Shown here in pieces: positions 8,635 to 16,684 of a stretch of DNA of 48,190 nucleotides. The DNA is taken from positions 1-48,190 of the forward strand of contig NZ_JAHLPS010000027.1 of NCBI RefSeq assembly GCF_018918055.1, given 5' to 3'. The stretch comes from Caproiciproducens sp. MSJ-32. GTDB lineage: Bacteria > Bacillota > Clostridia > Clostridiales > Clostridiaceae. A model generated the notes under the pieces. It had not been told where the DNA came from. It searched no databases and saw nothing but the letters and a program-made list of their open reading frames with translations. The stretch's first letter is position 1. Every line of letters starts with the position of its first letter. A program made the position numbers and the translations under genes.

Positions 8635-9201
8635 ATGATGGATGCTATTAATTTAATGGTAGAAGAGCATAAAAATATTAAGCTTATGCTAAAGATAGTT
8701 AGAAAAGTTTCTCTTGATATAATGAATGGTGGAGAAGTAAATTTTAATGAATTTGATAAGATTATTGATTTTATAAGAAATTATGCCGATAAGCATCATC
8801 ATAAGAAAGAAGAGGATTATTTATTTAATAAAATGGTTGAGGAAATTGGACCAACTGCTGAAAAAGTAGTAAATCAAGGTATGCTTGTTGAACATGATTG
8901 GGGAAGATTATTTATAAGAAGACTTGATGAAGCCTTAAAGGATTTAAAAGAAGGAAAAGAAGAAGCCAAATTAGATATAGTTGCAAATGCAGTAGGATAC
9001 ACTAATTTATTAAAGGATCATATTCATAAAGAAGATAATGTAATATATAATTTTGCAAGAAGACAATTAAAGGCAGAAACCCTTGAAAAAATTAATGAAG
9101 AATGTGAAAGCTTTGAAGAAGAAACAATTGAAGAAGCAAAAAAATATTTAGATATTTTAACAGATTTAGTGAAAAAATATGAAATTGAAATGGAGGAATA
9201 A
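8635..9201 (+). CDS. Hemerythrin (HHE) domain protein
   Basis: About 188 residues forming a single four-helix HHE domain that binds a di-iron centre. The ligand pattern is visible: EEHKN near the N-terminus, DKHHHKKEEDYLF around 57-69, VEHDW around 88-92 and KDHIHKEDNVIY around 125-136. Proteins of this class sense or scavenge oxygen or nitric oxide, or repair iron centres, in the cytoplasm. Several starts are possible (GTG 8629, ATG 8635, ATG 8638); AGGTGA at 8627-8632 best serves the ATG at 8638 or 8635. It sits four bases from the DUF1858 gene, an association known from proteins linked to hybrid-cluster-protein and nitrosative-stress functions. Confidence 0.85.
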   Translation: MMDAINLMVEEHKNIKLMLKIVRKVSLDIMNGGEVNFNEFDKIIDFIRNYADKHHHKKEEDYLFNKMVEEIGPTAEKVVNQGMLVEHDWGRLFIRRLDEALKDLKEGKEEAKLDIVANAVGYTNLLKDHIHKEDNVIYNFARRQLKAETLEKINEECESFEEETIEEAKKYLDILTDLVKKYEIEMEE

Positions 9202-9204
9202 TAA

Positions 9205-9387
9205 ATGATAACAAAGGACATGACTATAGGAGAAATTCTTAGAGTAAAGGAAGATGCTGATAAAATATTAATGAGCTTTGGAATGGGATGTATTGGATGT
9301 CCATCATCACAAGCAGAATCTTTAGAAGATGCAGCACAAGTTCATGGATTAAATTTAGAACAACTATTAGAAGCTTTAAATAGATAA
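9205..9387 (+). CDS. DUF1858 domain protein (Hcp-associated disulfide domain)
   Basis: A 60-residue protein starting [13 protein letters not shown], with the conserved pair [11 protein letters not shown] (two cysteines separated by two residues) near residues 27-37, then a helical tail. This matches the small DUF1858 family, named for its association with hybrid-cluster protein and a predicted redox disulfide. The usual length is 60-75 residues, so the gene is complete. It is the third gene of a tight operon after the unknown protein and hemerythrin, with AATGGAGGAAT as ribosome binding site overlapping the end of the hemerythrin gene. Its partner protein is not in the window. Confidence 0.88.
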   Translation: MITKDMTIGEILRVKEDADKILMSFGMGCIGCPSSQAESLEDAAQVHGLNLEQLLEALNR

Positions 9388-9412
9388 TTAAATCTATAAT
9401 ATATTTAAAAAT

Positions 9413-9447
9413 AAAAGGATCTGTAGATACAGGTCCTTTTATTTTTT
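9413..9447 (+). terminator. Terminator after the hemerythrin/DUF1858 operon
   Basis: AAAAGGA at 9413-9419 and CTGT at 9421-9424 pair with ACAG and TCCTTTT at 9429-9440, followed by ATTTTTT. Confidence 0.85.
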
Positions 9448-9495
9448 AAACCTGTTTATAATAAATGAAAAGTTAAATACAAATAATAAATAACA

Positions 9496-9512
9496 ATGTA
9501 ACATAGTTACAT
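9496..9512. promoter_or_regulatory. Palindrome ATGTAAC-ATA-GTTACAT, candidate operator
   Basis: A 17-base perfect palindrome about 60 bases ahead of the rhodanese gene. It shares GTAAC/GTTAC half-sites with the element at 7902-7915, but the spacer is three bases instead of four. A plausible shared operator of the two redox gene groups, though the spacing difference weakens the case. Confidence 0.45.
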
Positions 9513-9572
9513 AAAAAAATTAAATTTTATACTATGATAATACTACAGAGAAAGTTAAATAGGAGTGAGAAA

Positions 9573-9893
9573 ATGTTTGGAATATTTAAAAAAGATATAA
9601 ATAAAGCAATTAATGTGAACGATCTTGATAATTTAATAGAAAAAATTGATTTAATAGATATAAGAGAAAAATATGAGTATAATAGAGGAAGAATAAGGAC
9701 TTCTAAAAATATTCCAATGAATGAACTATTAAATAATACAGATAAATATTTGAAAAAAGATAAGGAGTATTATATAGTCTGTCAATCTGGAGGAAGAAGT
9801 GCTAGAACTTGTAGTTCTTTAAGGGCAAAGGGGTATAATGTTGTAAATGTTTCTGGTGGAGTTGGTTCATACTTAGGAAAATATAGAGAATAA
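9573..9893 (+). CDS. Single-domain rhodanese (sulfurtransferase)
   Basis: A 106-residue rhodanese-like domain. The DIREKYEYNRGRI segment and the active-site loop YIVCQSGGRSART, with catalytic Cys70, are intact, so it should carry persulfide sulfur. Start chosen at the ATG 9573, served by AGGAGTGA at 9561-9568, rather than an upstream in-frame ATG at 9534 that has no ribosome site. It lies 27 bases before the CoA-disulfide reductase-rhodanese fusion and is almost certainly in the same operon, giving two rhodanese modules and one flavoprotein for handling sulfane sulfur. A palindrome at 9496-9512 may regulate it. Confidence 0.88.
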   Translation: MFGIFKKDINKAINVNDLDNLIEKIDLIDIREKYEYNRGRIRTSKNIPMNELLNNTDKYLKKDKEYYIVCQSGGRSARTCSSLRAKGYNVVNVSGGVGSYLGKYRE

Positions 9894-9920
9894 AATAATA
9901 CTTTAGTAGGAGGATTAGCT

Positions 9921-11621
9921 ATGAAAAAGAAGATATTGATCGTTGGGGGAGTAGCAGGAGGAGCCTCAGCTGCAGCAAGATTAAGAAGGCATAGTGAAGA
10001 AGACGAAATAATTATTTTTGAAAAAGGACCTCATGTTTCTTTTTCAAATTGTTCACTTCCATATCATTTAAGTGGGATTATTGAAGATGCTGATAAACTT
10101 GTACTTATGAGTCCAGAAAAGTTTAAGGTTCAATATAATATTGATGTTAGAGTAAATTCAGAGGTAATATCAATAGATAGAAAGAATAAGTCAGTAGAAG
10201 TTAGAGATTATACAAGAAATGAGGTATATAAAGAAAAATATGATAAATTAATTTTATCACCAGGAGCAAAACCAATAGTTCCTAAAATAGAAGGTATTGA
10301 AAAGGTAAAAATATTTACAATTAGAAATGTTGTGGATATAGATAAATTAAATAGTTTTGTAAAAAAATTAGATAGAAAAGATATTACAGTAATTGGCGGG
10401 GGGTTTATAGGGGTAGAAACTGCCGAAAATTTAAGGGAAGCTGGATATAAGGTTACTTTAGTTGAAGGTTCAGAACAAATTTTAAGGAATTTTGATTATG
10501 ATATGGTACAAATTCTTCATAAGGAAATTTATGACAATGATGTGGATTTAATAGTTAATGATAAGGTTAAAGCTTTTGATAGAAATAAAGTTATATTAGA
10601 ATCTGGAAGAGAAATTAATACAAAAGCAGTTGTATTGGCTATAGGTGTAATACCAGAAACAAGCTTAGCTAAGGAGGCAGGACTTGAAATAGGAAAAACA
10701 GGTGCTATAAAGGTTGATAGAAATTATAGAACTAGTGATAGAGATATTTATGCAATAGGAGATGCAATTGAAGTTTATAATGCCTTAACTCATGATTATT
10801 TTAAACTTTCTTTAGCAGGTCCGGCCTTAAAGCAGGCAAGAGCAGCTGCAGATCATATTAATGGAAGAAAAGTTTTAAATAAAGGATATATAGGCTCTTC
10901 TGCCATTAAAGTTTTTAGTTTAAATGCTGCAGCTACTGGTTTAAATGAAAATTTAATTAAAGCCTCAAATATAAAGATAAATTATGATATTGTAAGGCTA
11001 ATTGCAAACGATAAGGTTGGAATTATGCCAGATGCAGCTCCAATGCATTTTAAGCTTTTATATGAAGTTGAAACAGGGAAAGTATTAGGTGCACAAGCAA
11101 TTGGAAGAGGAGATGCAGCAAAGAGAATAGACATAATAGCAACATTAATAAAAATGGGTGGAACAATTGAGGATTTACAAGATTTAGAATTATCTTATGC
11201 TCCACCATACAGTACAGCAAAGGATGTTGTAAATTATGCAGGTTATATAGCAGGAAATATTTCAAATGGAGATTTTAAGCAAATTAATGTGGATAAGTTA
11301 AGGGAATTGGTAGAAAACAATGCTTTTATAGTTGATGTAAGAGAAAGAATGGAATATGAAAATGGTCATATAAAAGGTACAGTAAATATTCCTTTAAGTG
11401 AATTAAGAGTAAGATATAAGGAAATTCCAAAGGATAAACCAGTTTATCTTCATTGCAGAACAGGACAAAGAAGCTATAATGCAGCAGTTGCTTTAAAGAA
11501 CTTAGGTTTTGATAATGTAATCAATATAACCGGAAGCTTTTTAGCTTTATCTTATTATGAATATTTTAATGATAAAGTATTAAATAGAGAACCTATAGTT
11601 ACAAAATATAATTTTAAATAG
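9921..11621 (+). CDS. CoA-disulfide reductase-rhodanese fusion flavoprotein
   Basis: A 566-residue fusion. The N-terminal part is a FAD/NAD(P)-dependent pyridine nucleotide-disulfide reductase: FAD-binding GGVAGGASAAARLRR at 9-23, the single redox cysteine in FSNCSLPYHLSG (Cys44), a second dinucleotide fold VIGGGFIGVETAE near 160, and TSDRDIYAIGDA near 275. The C-terminal ~110 residues are a rhodanese domain with active-site loop CRTGQRS (Cys512). This arrangement is known as CoADR-RHD and acts on CoA disulfide, CoA persulfide or polysulfide using NAD(P)H. The gene is preceded by TAGGAGGATT. Together with the small rhodanese ahead of it, it suggests reduction of sulfane sulfur or repair of thiol stress in the cytoplasm. 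Confidence 0.9.
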   Translation: MKKKILIVGGVAGGASAAARLRRHSEEDEIIIFEKGPHVSFSNCSLPYHLSGIIEDADKLVLMSPEKFKVQYNIDVRVNSEVISIDRKNKSVEVRDYTRNEVYKEKYDKLILSPGAKPIVPKIEGIEKVKIFTIRNVVDIDKLNSFVKKLDRKDITVIGGGFIGVETAENLREAGYKVTLVEGSEQILRNFDYDMVQILHKEIYDNDVDLIVNDKVKAFDRNKVILESGREINTKAVVLAIGVIPETSLAKEAGLEIGKTGAIKVDRNYRTSDRDIYAIGDAIEVYNALTHDYFKLSLAGPALKQARAAADHINGRKVLNKGYIGSSAIKVFSLNAAATGLNENLIKASNIKINYDIVRLIANDKVGIMPDAAPMHFKLLYEVETGKVLGAQAIGRGDAAKRIDIIATLIKMGGTIEDLQDLELSYAPPYSTAKDVVNYAGYIAGNISNGDFKQINVDKLRELVENNAFIVDVRERMEYENGHIKGTVNIPLSELRVRYKEIPKDKPVYLHCRTGQRSYNAAVALKNLGFDNVINITGSFLALSYYEYFNDKVLNREPIVTKYNFK

Positions 11622-11640
11622 TAATAATTCAAGTTTTGAT

Positions 11641-11678
11641 AAAAGCTGATTTCTATAATTGAAAGCAGCTTTTATTTT
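11641..11678 (+). terminator. Terminator after the CoADR-rhodanese gene
   Basis: AAAAGCTG and TTTC at 11641-11653 pair with GAAA and CAGCTTTT at 11661-11673, with a T-rich tail. Confidence 0.8.
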
Positions 11679-11752
11679 TATATGAAAGTTGTTGTAAAAT
11701 GCGAGAATATGGTAATATTAAAAAAGAAATAAAAATAGAAAAGAGGATAAAT

Positions 11753-12973
11753 ATGAAAAAAGTTGAAGAAAGATTTTTAGAATATGTAAAGATAAATACT
11801 AAGTCTGATGAAACTACTGGAACAACACCAAGTACAAAGGAGCAGTTAGTTTTAGCTGAAAAGCTATATGACGAGTTAAAAAAATTAGGTCTTAAAGATG
11901 CTAGAATAAGTGAATACGGATATGTTTATGCAACTTTAGAAAGTAATATTGATAAAGATATACCGACTATAGGTTTTATAGCCCATATGGATACAGCACC
12001 AGATTATTCTGGAAAAAATGTTAAGCCTCAGATAATAGAAAATTATGATGGTGGAGACATTAAGTTAAATGATGTTGATATTTTATCACCAAGTTTTTCA
12101 AAGGAATTAAAAAATTATGTTGGTCAAAGACTTATTACAACAGATGGAACAACCCTTTTAGGTGCAGATGATAAAGCTGGAATTGCTGAAATTATGACTG
12201 CCATAGAATATTTAGTTGAAAATCCTGAAATAAAGCATGGAACAATAAAAATAGCTTTTACTCCAGATGAAGAAATTGGAGAAGGAGCAGATCATTTTGA
12301 TGTAGAGGGTTTTGGAGCTGATTTTGCTTATACAATGGATGGTGGAACTATTGGAGAACTTGAATTTGAAAACTTCAATGCTGCATCAGCAAAAGTTATA
12401 ATTCATGGTGTTAATGTTCATCCTGGTTATGCAAAAAATAAAATGATTAATTCTATCATGGTTGCTAATGAATTTATTAATGCACTGCCTCTTGAAGAAG
12501 TTCCTGAAAAAACTGAAGGACGTGAAGGTTTTAATCATTTAACTGATATTAATGGAACAGTAGAAAAAACTACTTTAAATTATATAATTAGAGATTTTAC
12601 AACTGAAGGATTTGAAGAAAGAATTAAGGATTTCGAGGATATTACAAGAAGTTTAAATGAAGTTTATGGTGAAGGAACGGTAGAGCTTAGCATTAAAGAA
12701 TCTTACAGAAATATGAGAGAAAAAATAGAACCGCTTATGCATATAGTTGAAACTGCAAAGCAATCAATGATAGATTCTGGAATAACTCCAAAAATAACTG
12801 CTGTTAGAGGTGGTACTGATGGAGCTAGATTATCCTTTATGGGACTTCCAACACCTAATATATTTGCTGGAGGAGAAAATTTTCATGGAAAATATGAATA
12901 TATTCCGATAGAATCTATGGAAAAGGCAGTAGAAGTAATAATAAATATTATAAAAGCTTATGCAAATAAATAG
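11753..12973 (+). CDS. pepT: Peptidase T (tripeptidase, M20 family)
   Basis: A 406-residue zinc aminotripeptidase that removes the N-terminal residue from tripeptides in the cytoplasm. Metal and catalytic motifs are seen: [11 protein letters not shown] (first zinc His and catalytic Asp) near 78-88, [13 protein letters not shown] near 124-136 (bridging Asp), [15 protein letters not shown] near 166-180 (general base Glu) and [15 protein letters not shown] near the end (zinc His). Length equals that of known PepT proteins. Start set at the ATG 11753 with GAGGATAAAT upstream; an in-frame ATG at 11699 lacks a ribosome site and lies in the tail of the preceding terminator. Monocistronic, with a strong terminator after it. 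Confidence 0.95.
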   Translation: MKKVEERFLEYVKINTKSDETTGTTPSTKEQLVLAEKLYDELKKLGLKDARISEYGYVYATLESNIDKDIPTIGFIAHMDTAPDYSGKNVKPQIIENYDGGDIKLNDVDILSPSFSKELKNYVGQRLITTDGTTLLGADDKAGIAEIMTAIEYLVENPEIKHGTIKIAFTPDEEIGEGADHFDVEGFGADFAYTMDGGTIGELEFENFNAASAKVIIHGVNVHPGYAKNKMINSIMVANEFINALPLEEVPEKTEGREGFNHLTDINGTVEKTTLNYIIRDFTTEGFEERIKDFEDITRSLNEVYGEGTVELSIKESYRNMREKIEPLMHIVETAKQSMIDSGITPKITAVRGGTDGARLSFMGLPTPNIFAGGENFHGKYEYIPIESMEKAVEVIINIIKAYANK

Positions 12974-12981
12974 TATAAATA

Positions 12982-13004
12982 GGCCCCTTTTTGGGGCGTT
13001 TTTT
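12982..13004 (+). terminator. Terminator after pepT
   Basis: GCCCC at 12983-12987, five-T loop, GGGGC at 12993-12997, then a run of T. Confidence 0.85.
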
Positions 13005-13087
13005 AAGTTCAAGAATTTTTTTAAATGTGTACTTAATAAATGTGCAAATATAAGATACAATAAAGAAGAGAAATTAATTAAAAAGAG

Positions 13088-13273
13088 GTGATAAATAAAA
13101 TAGGGAAAATAACTATTTATGTTGAAAATCAAGAAGAAGTAAAGAAATTCTGTACAGAAAAAGTCGGTTTTGTTGTTAAAGTTGATGATCTTATGAAGAT
13201 GCCTTACGGTTCAATCTTTACCTTCTATGATCAAGATGGAAATGAATATTTAGTAAGAGAGGATAGGTATTAA
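13088..13273 (+). pseudogene. VOC/glyoxalase-family gene with internal deletion
   Basis: The 61-residue frame starts with the strand typical of vicinal-oxygen-chelate proteins (KIGKITIYVENQEEVKKFCTEKVGFVVK) and then jumps straight to a C-terminal VOC segment (MPYGSIFTFYDQDGNEYLVRED). Members of this family are usually about 120-130 residues, so roughly 60 residues in the middle are missing while the frame is kept. The start would be a GTG at 13088 directly on the GAGG that would normally be the ribosome site, which is also abnormal. I consider it a remnant. It lies just before a second gene with the same kind of damage. Confidence 0.7.
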
Positions 13274-13281
13274 CAATTAAT

Positions 13282-13453
13282 ATGAAGACTGCGGAATATT
13301 ATATAGATAAATTAGGATTAGAAGCTCATATTGAAGGGGGATATTTTAAGCAAAGTTATTTATCTGAGGATAAAATCAAGGAAAATAAAAATTATTGATG
13401 AAAAGGGAAATTTAATAGAGAAAAAGTTAGGACTTAATATAGATAAGGATTAA
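13282..13453 (+). pseudogene. Cupin (DUF985-like) gene with internal deletion and frameshift
   Basis: From the ATG at 13282 a 38-residue frame reads MKTAEYYIDKLGLEAHIEGG then YFKQSYLSED before stopping at 13396-13398. This resembles the N-terminus of DUF985/cupin_5 proteins (a PHPEGGYF-like motif, here AHIEGGYF). In another frame, from about 13388 to 13453, comes KIIDEKGNLIEKKLGLNIDKD, which looks like the C-terminal end of the same family. About 100 residues between the two halves are absent. The two pieces together are best explained as one decayed gene. It starts eight bases after the preceding VOC remnant. Confidence 0.6.
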
Positions 13454-13470
13454 TATTATAATATTTTTAA

Positions 13471-13519
13471 AAGGACAGTATTTTAGGATAGTTGCTTATA
13501 GGTGCTGTCTTTGTTTTTG
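13471..13519 (+). terminator. Possible weak terminator
   Basis: AGGACAG (13472-13478) pairs with CTGTCTT (13505-13511) around a long loop, followed by TTGTTTTT. Long loop and one G-T pair, so only a moderate call. Confidence 0.45.
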
Positions 13520-13564
13520 CACAATATATTGTATTCTATAAATTTACTATGCAATATATATAGG
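13519..13564 (+). promoter_or_regulatory. Pair of NrdR boxes upstream of nrdDG
   Basis: GCACAATATATTGTAT at 13519-13534 contains the palindrome ACAATATATTGT and fits the NrdR-box pattern (acaCwAtATaTwGtgt) at almost every position. A second, weaker copy around ATGCAATATATATAGG at 13549-13564 is centred exactly 30 bases further on. Paired boxes about three helical turns apart ahead of ribonucleotide reductase genes are the hallmark of NrdR control by ATP/dATP. The whole gap to nrdD (13565-13723) is otherwise AT-rich leader. Confidence 0.75.
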
Positions 13565-13723
13565 AAAAATTTATTAATTATAGAGAAAAATCATAGTATA
13601 TAGAGAAAAAAGGAAGTGTATAGAATTGTTTTAGGTAAATGAGATTTGAAGAAAATGCAGCAGAAAATTTTTTAGTGTATAATCTACTTCGATATTATAA
13701 AAATTTATATTGGGGGAATAAGT

Positions 13724-15850
13724 TTGGGAATGAAAGTTATTAAAAGAGATGGCAGCTTGGTAGATTTTGATAAAAGGAAAATAAAAGAAGCAATTTTAAA
13801 AGCAATGAAATATGGTAGTGGGATATATCTAGAAGATGTAGCAATTAATATTTCAAATGATGCAGAAGAATTTTTTAGGAATAATGATGAAATTCCGACA
13901 ATACATAAAATAGAATCTTATGTTTATGATAGGCTGGTATATTATGGACAGGCAGTTACTGCAAAAGCTTATGAGGGATATAGAGCAGTTCAAGAATTTA
14001 AAAGAAATACTAATACAACAGATGAAAGTATTTTAAATCTTTTAAATAAAACAAATGAAGATGTTATGAAGGAAAATTCTAATAAGAATTCAGTTATTGC
14101 AGCAACTCAAAGAGATCTTATTGCTGGAGAAGTATCAAAGGATATATCAAGAAGAAGATTAATACCTGCGCATATAGTACAAGCTCATGATGAAGGGGCA
14201 ATACATTGGCATGATATGGATTATACTCTCTCTAATATTTTTAATTGTTGCTTGATAAATTTAGAAGATATGCTGAATAACGGAACAGTTATTAATGATA
14301 AGCTTGTAGAATCTCCAAAATCCTTCAGCACTGCATGTACTGTAACTACTCAAATAATGGCACAAGTTGCAAGTAATCAATATGGGGGTCAAAGTATTAC
14401 CATAAAGCACTTGGCAAAATTTTTAAAAATTACAGAAGAAAAATATTATAAGATATTTAAAGATAGAAATATAGATGATGAGTTAGCTAGATCCTTAGCA
14501 AAGGATATGAAATTAAAAGAATTAAAAGATGGAGTTCAAACAATAAGATATCAGTTATCTACTTTACAGACAACAAATGGACAATCTCCTTTTAGTACAA
14601 TTTATCTTGAAATAGAAGTAGGACATCCTTATGAAGAGGAAATGGCCTTAATATGTGAAGAAATGATTAAGCAGAGATTAGAAGGAATGAAAAATTATAA
14701 GGGACAAGAAATAGGAGAAGCCTTCCCTAAATTAGTATATCTTTTAGATGAACATAATTGTTTAGAAGGTGGAAAATACGATTATATAACAAAACTAGCA
14801 GCAAAATGTACAGCAAAAAGATTAGTTCCAGATTATCAATCAGCTAAAATTATGAGAAAAAATTATGAAGGAAATACTTTCCCACCAATGGGTTGTAGAT
14901 CGCACTTAAGTCCTTGGAAAGATGAAAATGGAAATTATAAATGGTATGGAAGATTTAATCAAGGGGTTGTTTCTTTAAATTTACCTCAAATTGGTATCAT
15001 TGCTAAAGGGAATATGGATTTGTTTTGGGAAATATTAGATAAAAGACTTGAGCTTTGTAAAGAAGCACTTTTAATTAGACATAATATGCTGCTTGGAACA
15101 ACTTCAGATGTTTCACCAATTCATTGGCAGCATGGAGCAATTGCTAGGCTAAAAAAAGGTGAGAAGATAGATAAACTGCTTAAAAATGGATATTCAACTT
15201 TATCTTTAGGGTATGTAGGGGTACATGAAATGGTTCAAGCAATGCTTGGAAAAAGTCATACAACAAAGGAAGGAGAAAAATTTGCCTTAGAGGTAATGAA
15301 TTATATGAATGAGGCCTGCCAAAGATGGAAAAAAGAAACTGGATTAGGCTTTAGTTTATATGGAACTCCAGCAGAAAATCTAATATATAGATTTTGTAAA
15401 ATAGATAGAAGCAGGTTTGGAATAATAAAAAATGTAACAGACAGGCTGTATTATACAAATTCATATCATGTCCATGTTTGTGAGGAGATAGATGCCTTTA
15501 GTAAGTTAAAATTTGAATCTCAATTCCATAATATAAGTCTTGGTGGATGTATATCTTATATTGAGGTTCCTGATATGACAAGAAACCTTGAAGCTATAGA
15601 ACAGGTAATTAATTATATTTATCATAACATACAATATGCAGAAATAAATACAAAACCAGATATATGCTATTCTTGTGGATATACAGGTGAAATAAAGCTT
15701 GATGAAAATCTAGAATGGTATTGTCCATCTTGTGGTAATAGAGATGAAAGTGAAATGCAAGTTATGAGAAGAACTTGTGGTTATATAGGAACAAATTATT
15801 GGAATAAAGGCAGAACAGCAGAAATAGGAGATAGAGTTCTTCATTTATAA
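13724..15850 (+). CDS. nrdD: Anaerobic ribonucleoside-triphosphate reductase
   Basis: A 708-residue class III reductase that converts ribonucleoside triphosphates to deoxy forms with a glycyl radical and formate, for DNA synthesis without oxygen. The N-terminal ATP cone (KVIKRDGSLVDFDKRKI) senses ATP/dATP. The C-terminus has the zinc site CYSCGYTG plus YCPSCGNRD and the glycyl radical motif RTCGYIG, with Gly686 as the radical residue. Length is as expected. TTG at 13724 is six bases after GGGGGA, which favours it over the ATG at 13730. The activase gene nrdG follows 47 bases later, and NrdR boxes precede it. Confidence 0.96.
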   Translation: MGMKVIKRDGSLVDFDKRKIKEAILKAMKYGSGIYLEDVAINISNDAEEFFRNNDEIPTIHKIESYVYDRLVYYGQAVTAKAYEGYRAVQEFKRNTNTTDESILNLLNKTNEDVMKENSNKNSVIAATQRDLIAGEVSKDISRRRLIPAHIVQAHDEGAIHWHDMDYTLSNIFNCCLINLEDMLNNGTVINDKLVESPKSFSTACTVTTQIMAQVASNQYGGQSITIKHLAKFLKITEEKYYKIFKDRNIDDELARSLAKDMKLKELKDGVQTIRYQLSTLQTTNGQSPFSTIYLEIEVGHPYEEEMALICEEMIKQRLEGMKNYKGQEIGEAFPKLVYLLDEHNCLEGGKYDYITKLAAKCTAKRLVPDYQSAKIMRKNYEGNTFPPMGCRSHLSPWKDENGNYKWYGRFNQGVVSLNLPQIGIIAKGNMDLFWEILDKRLELCKEALLIRHNMLLGTTSDVSPIHWQHGAIARLKKGEKIDKLLKNGYSTLSLGYVGVHEMVQAMLGKSHTTKEGEKFALEVMNYMNEACQRWKKETGLGFSLYGTPAENLIYRFCKIDRSRFGIIKNVTDRLYYTNSYHVHVCEEIDAFSKLKFESQFHNISLGGCISYIEVPDMTRNLEAIEQVINYIYHNIQYAEINTKPDICYSCGYTGEIKLDENLEWYCPSCGNRDESEMQVMRRTCGYIGTNYWNKGRTAEIGDRVLHL

Positions 15851-15897
15851 AAAGTATTTATTAATTTATAAAATTAATAATAAAGAAGGGTTTATAA

Positions 15898-16404
15898 ATG
15901 AATTATGCAAAAATAAGAAAGTTTGATGTAAGTAATGGACCAAATGTAAGAACAACTCTTTTTGTAAGTGGATGTACAAATGGCTGTATAGGGTGTTTTA
16001 ATAAAGAATTACAAAATTTTAATTATGGAAACAAATGGACTAATGAATTAGAAGAAGAGTTTATTAAATATACTAAAGATCCTAATATAAGAGGTGTTAA
16101 CATTTTAGGTGGAGAACCAATGGATCAAACAAAAGATGATGATTTATATAATTTATTAAAAAGGTTAAAAGAAGAAGTTGGGAAACCTATTTGGATTTGG
16201 TCGGGATATTTGTATGAAGAAATAATTAAAGATGAGAAAAAGAGAAAACTTTTATTATTAACAGATGTATTAATTGATGGAAGATTTCAAATTGATAAAA
16301 GGAATATAAGTTTAAAATATAGAGGCTCAAGTAATCAAAGGGTAATTGATGTAAAGAAATCTATTAAGCAGGGCAAAGTAATTGAATTAGATATAATAGA
16401 TTAA
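15898..16404 (+). CDS. nrdG: Anaerobic NrdD-activating enzyme (radical SAM)
   Basis: A 168-residue radical SAM protein that installs the glycyl radical on NrdD by cleaving S-adenosylmethionine. The 4Fe-4S ligands are Cys26, Cys30 and Cys33 in SGCTNGCIGCFN, followed by the SAM-binding ILGGEPMDQ near 72-80. Length is typical. It has a good site (AAGAAGG) and is the second gene of the nrdDG operon, ending at a strong terminator. Confidence 0.95.
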   Translation: MNYAKIRKFDVSNGPNVRTTLFVSGCTNGCIGCFNKELQNFNYGNKWTNELEEEFIKYTKDPNIRGVNILGGEPMDQTKDDDLYNLLKRLKEEVGKPIWIWSGYLYEEIIKDEKKRKLLLLTDVLIDGRFQIDKRNISLKYRGSSNQRVIDVKKSIKQGKVIELDIID

Positions 16405-16435
16405 TACACTTGCTTTTACAAAAATATGTATATAG

Positions 16436-16478
16436 AAAATGTAAGTTATTATCAAATTGATAAAAACTTACATTTTTT
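16436..16478 (+). terminator. Terminator after nrdDG
   Basis: AAAATGTAAGTT (16436-16447) pairs with AACTTACATTTT (16465-16476); the loop holds a further TTATCA/TGATAA stem, so the hairpin is long. T-rich tail. Confidence 0.85.
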
Positions 16479-16606
16479 ATTTTCTATTAATTATATAGAA
16501 ATGTAATATTTATAAAGGATTGATTGTATAAGCATAAATTTGTGAAAATCATAATTTTGTGCTAATATCCAAAAAATATAAAATATATGGAAATAAATAT
16601 AGGGAT

Positions 16607-16622
16607 ACCTTAAAATTAAGGT
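16607..16622. promoter_or_regulatory. 16-bp perfect palindrome ACCTTAAAATTAAGGT
   Basis: ACCTTAA-AA-TTAAGGT, 62 bases before the pullulanase ATG and 26 bases before the cre-like site. A candidate operator for a dimeric regulator of starch or maltose genes; it has no T-run and is not a terminator. The regulator is unknown. Confidence 0.5.
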
Positions 16623-16648
16623 GGGACTATAATTTTTTAAATCAACTT

Positions 16649-16662
16649 TGAAAACGTTTCTA
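16649..16662 (+). promoter_or_regulatory. cre-like site (CcpA) before amylopullulanase
   Basis: TGAAAACGTTTCTA agrees with the catabolite-responsive element pattern TGWAANCGNTNWCA except near the 3' end. It lies 23 bases before the start codon, where bound CcpA would block transcription when sugars are plentiful. HprK, which produces the CcpA co-repressor HPr-Ser-P, is encoded at 24192. Confidence 0.6.
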
Positions 16663-16684
16663 ATTATTTTGAGGGAGGGAGTTT

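Noticed and set aside
12830..13132. Minus-strand frame over the end of pepT
   Set aside because: It overlaps the clear peptidase T C-terminus and terminator, and has no recognisable product.
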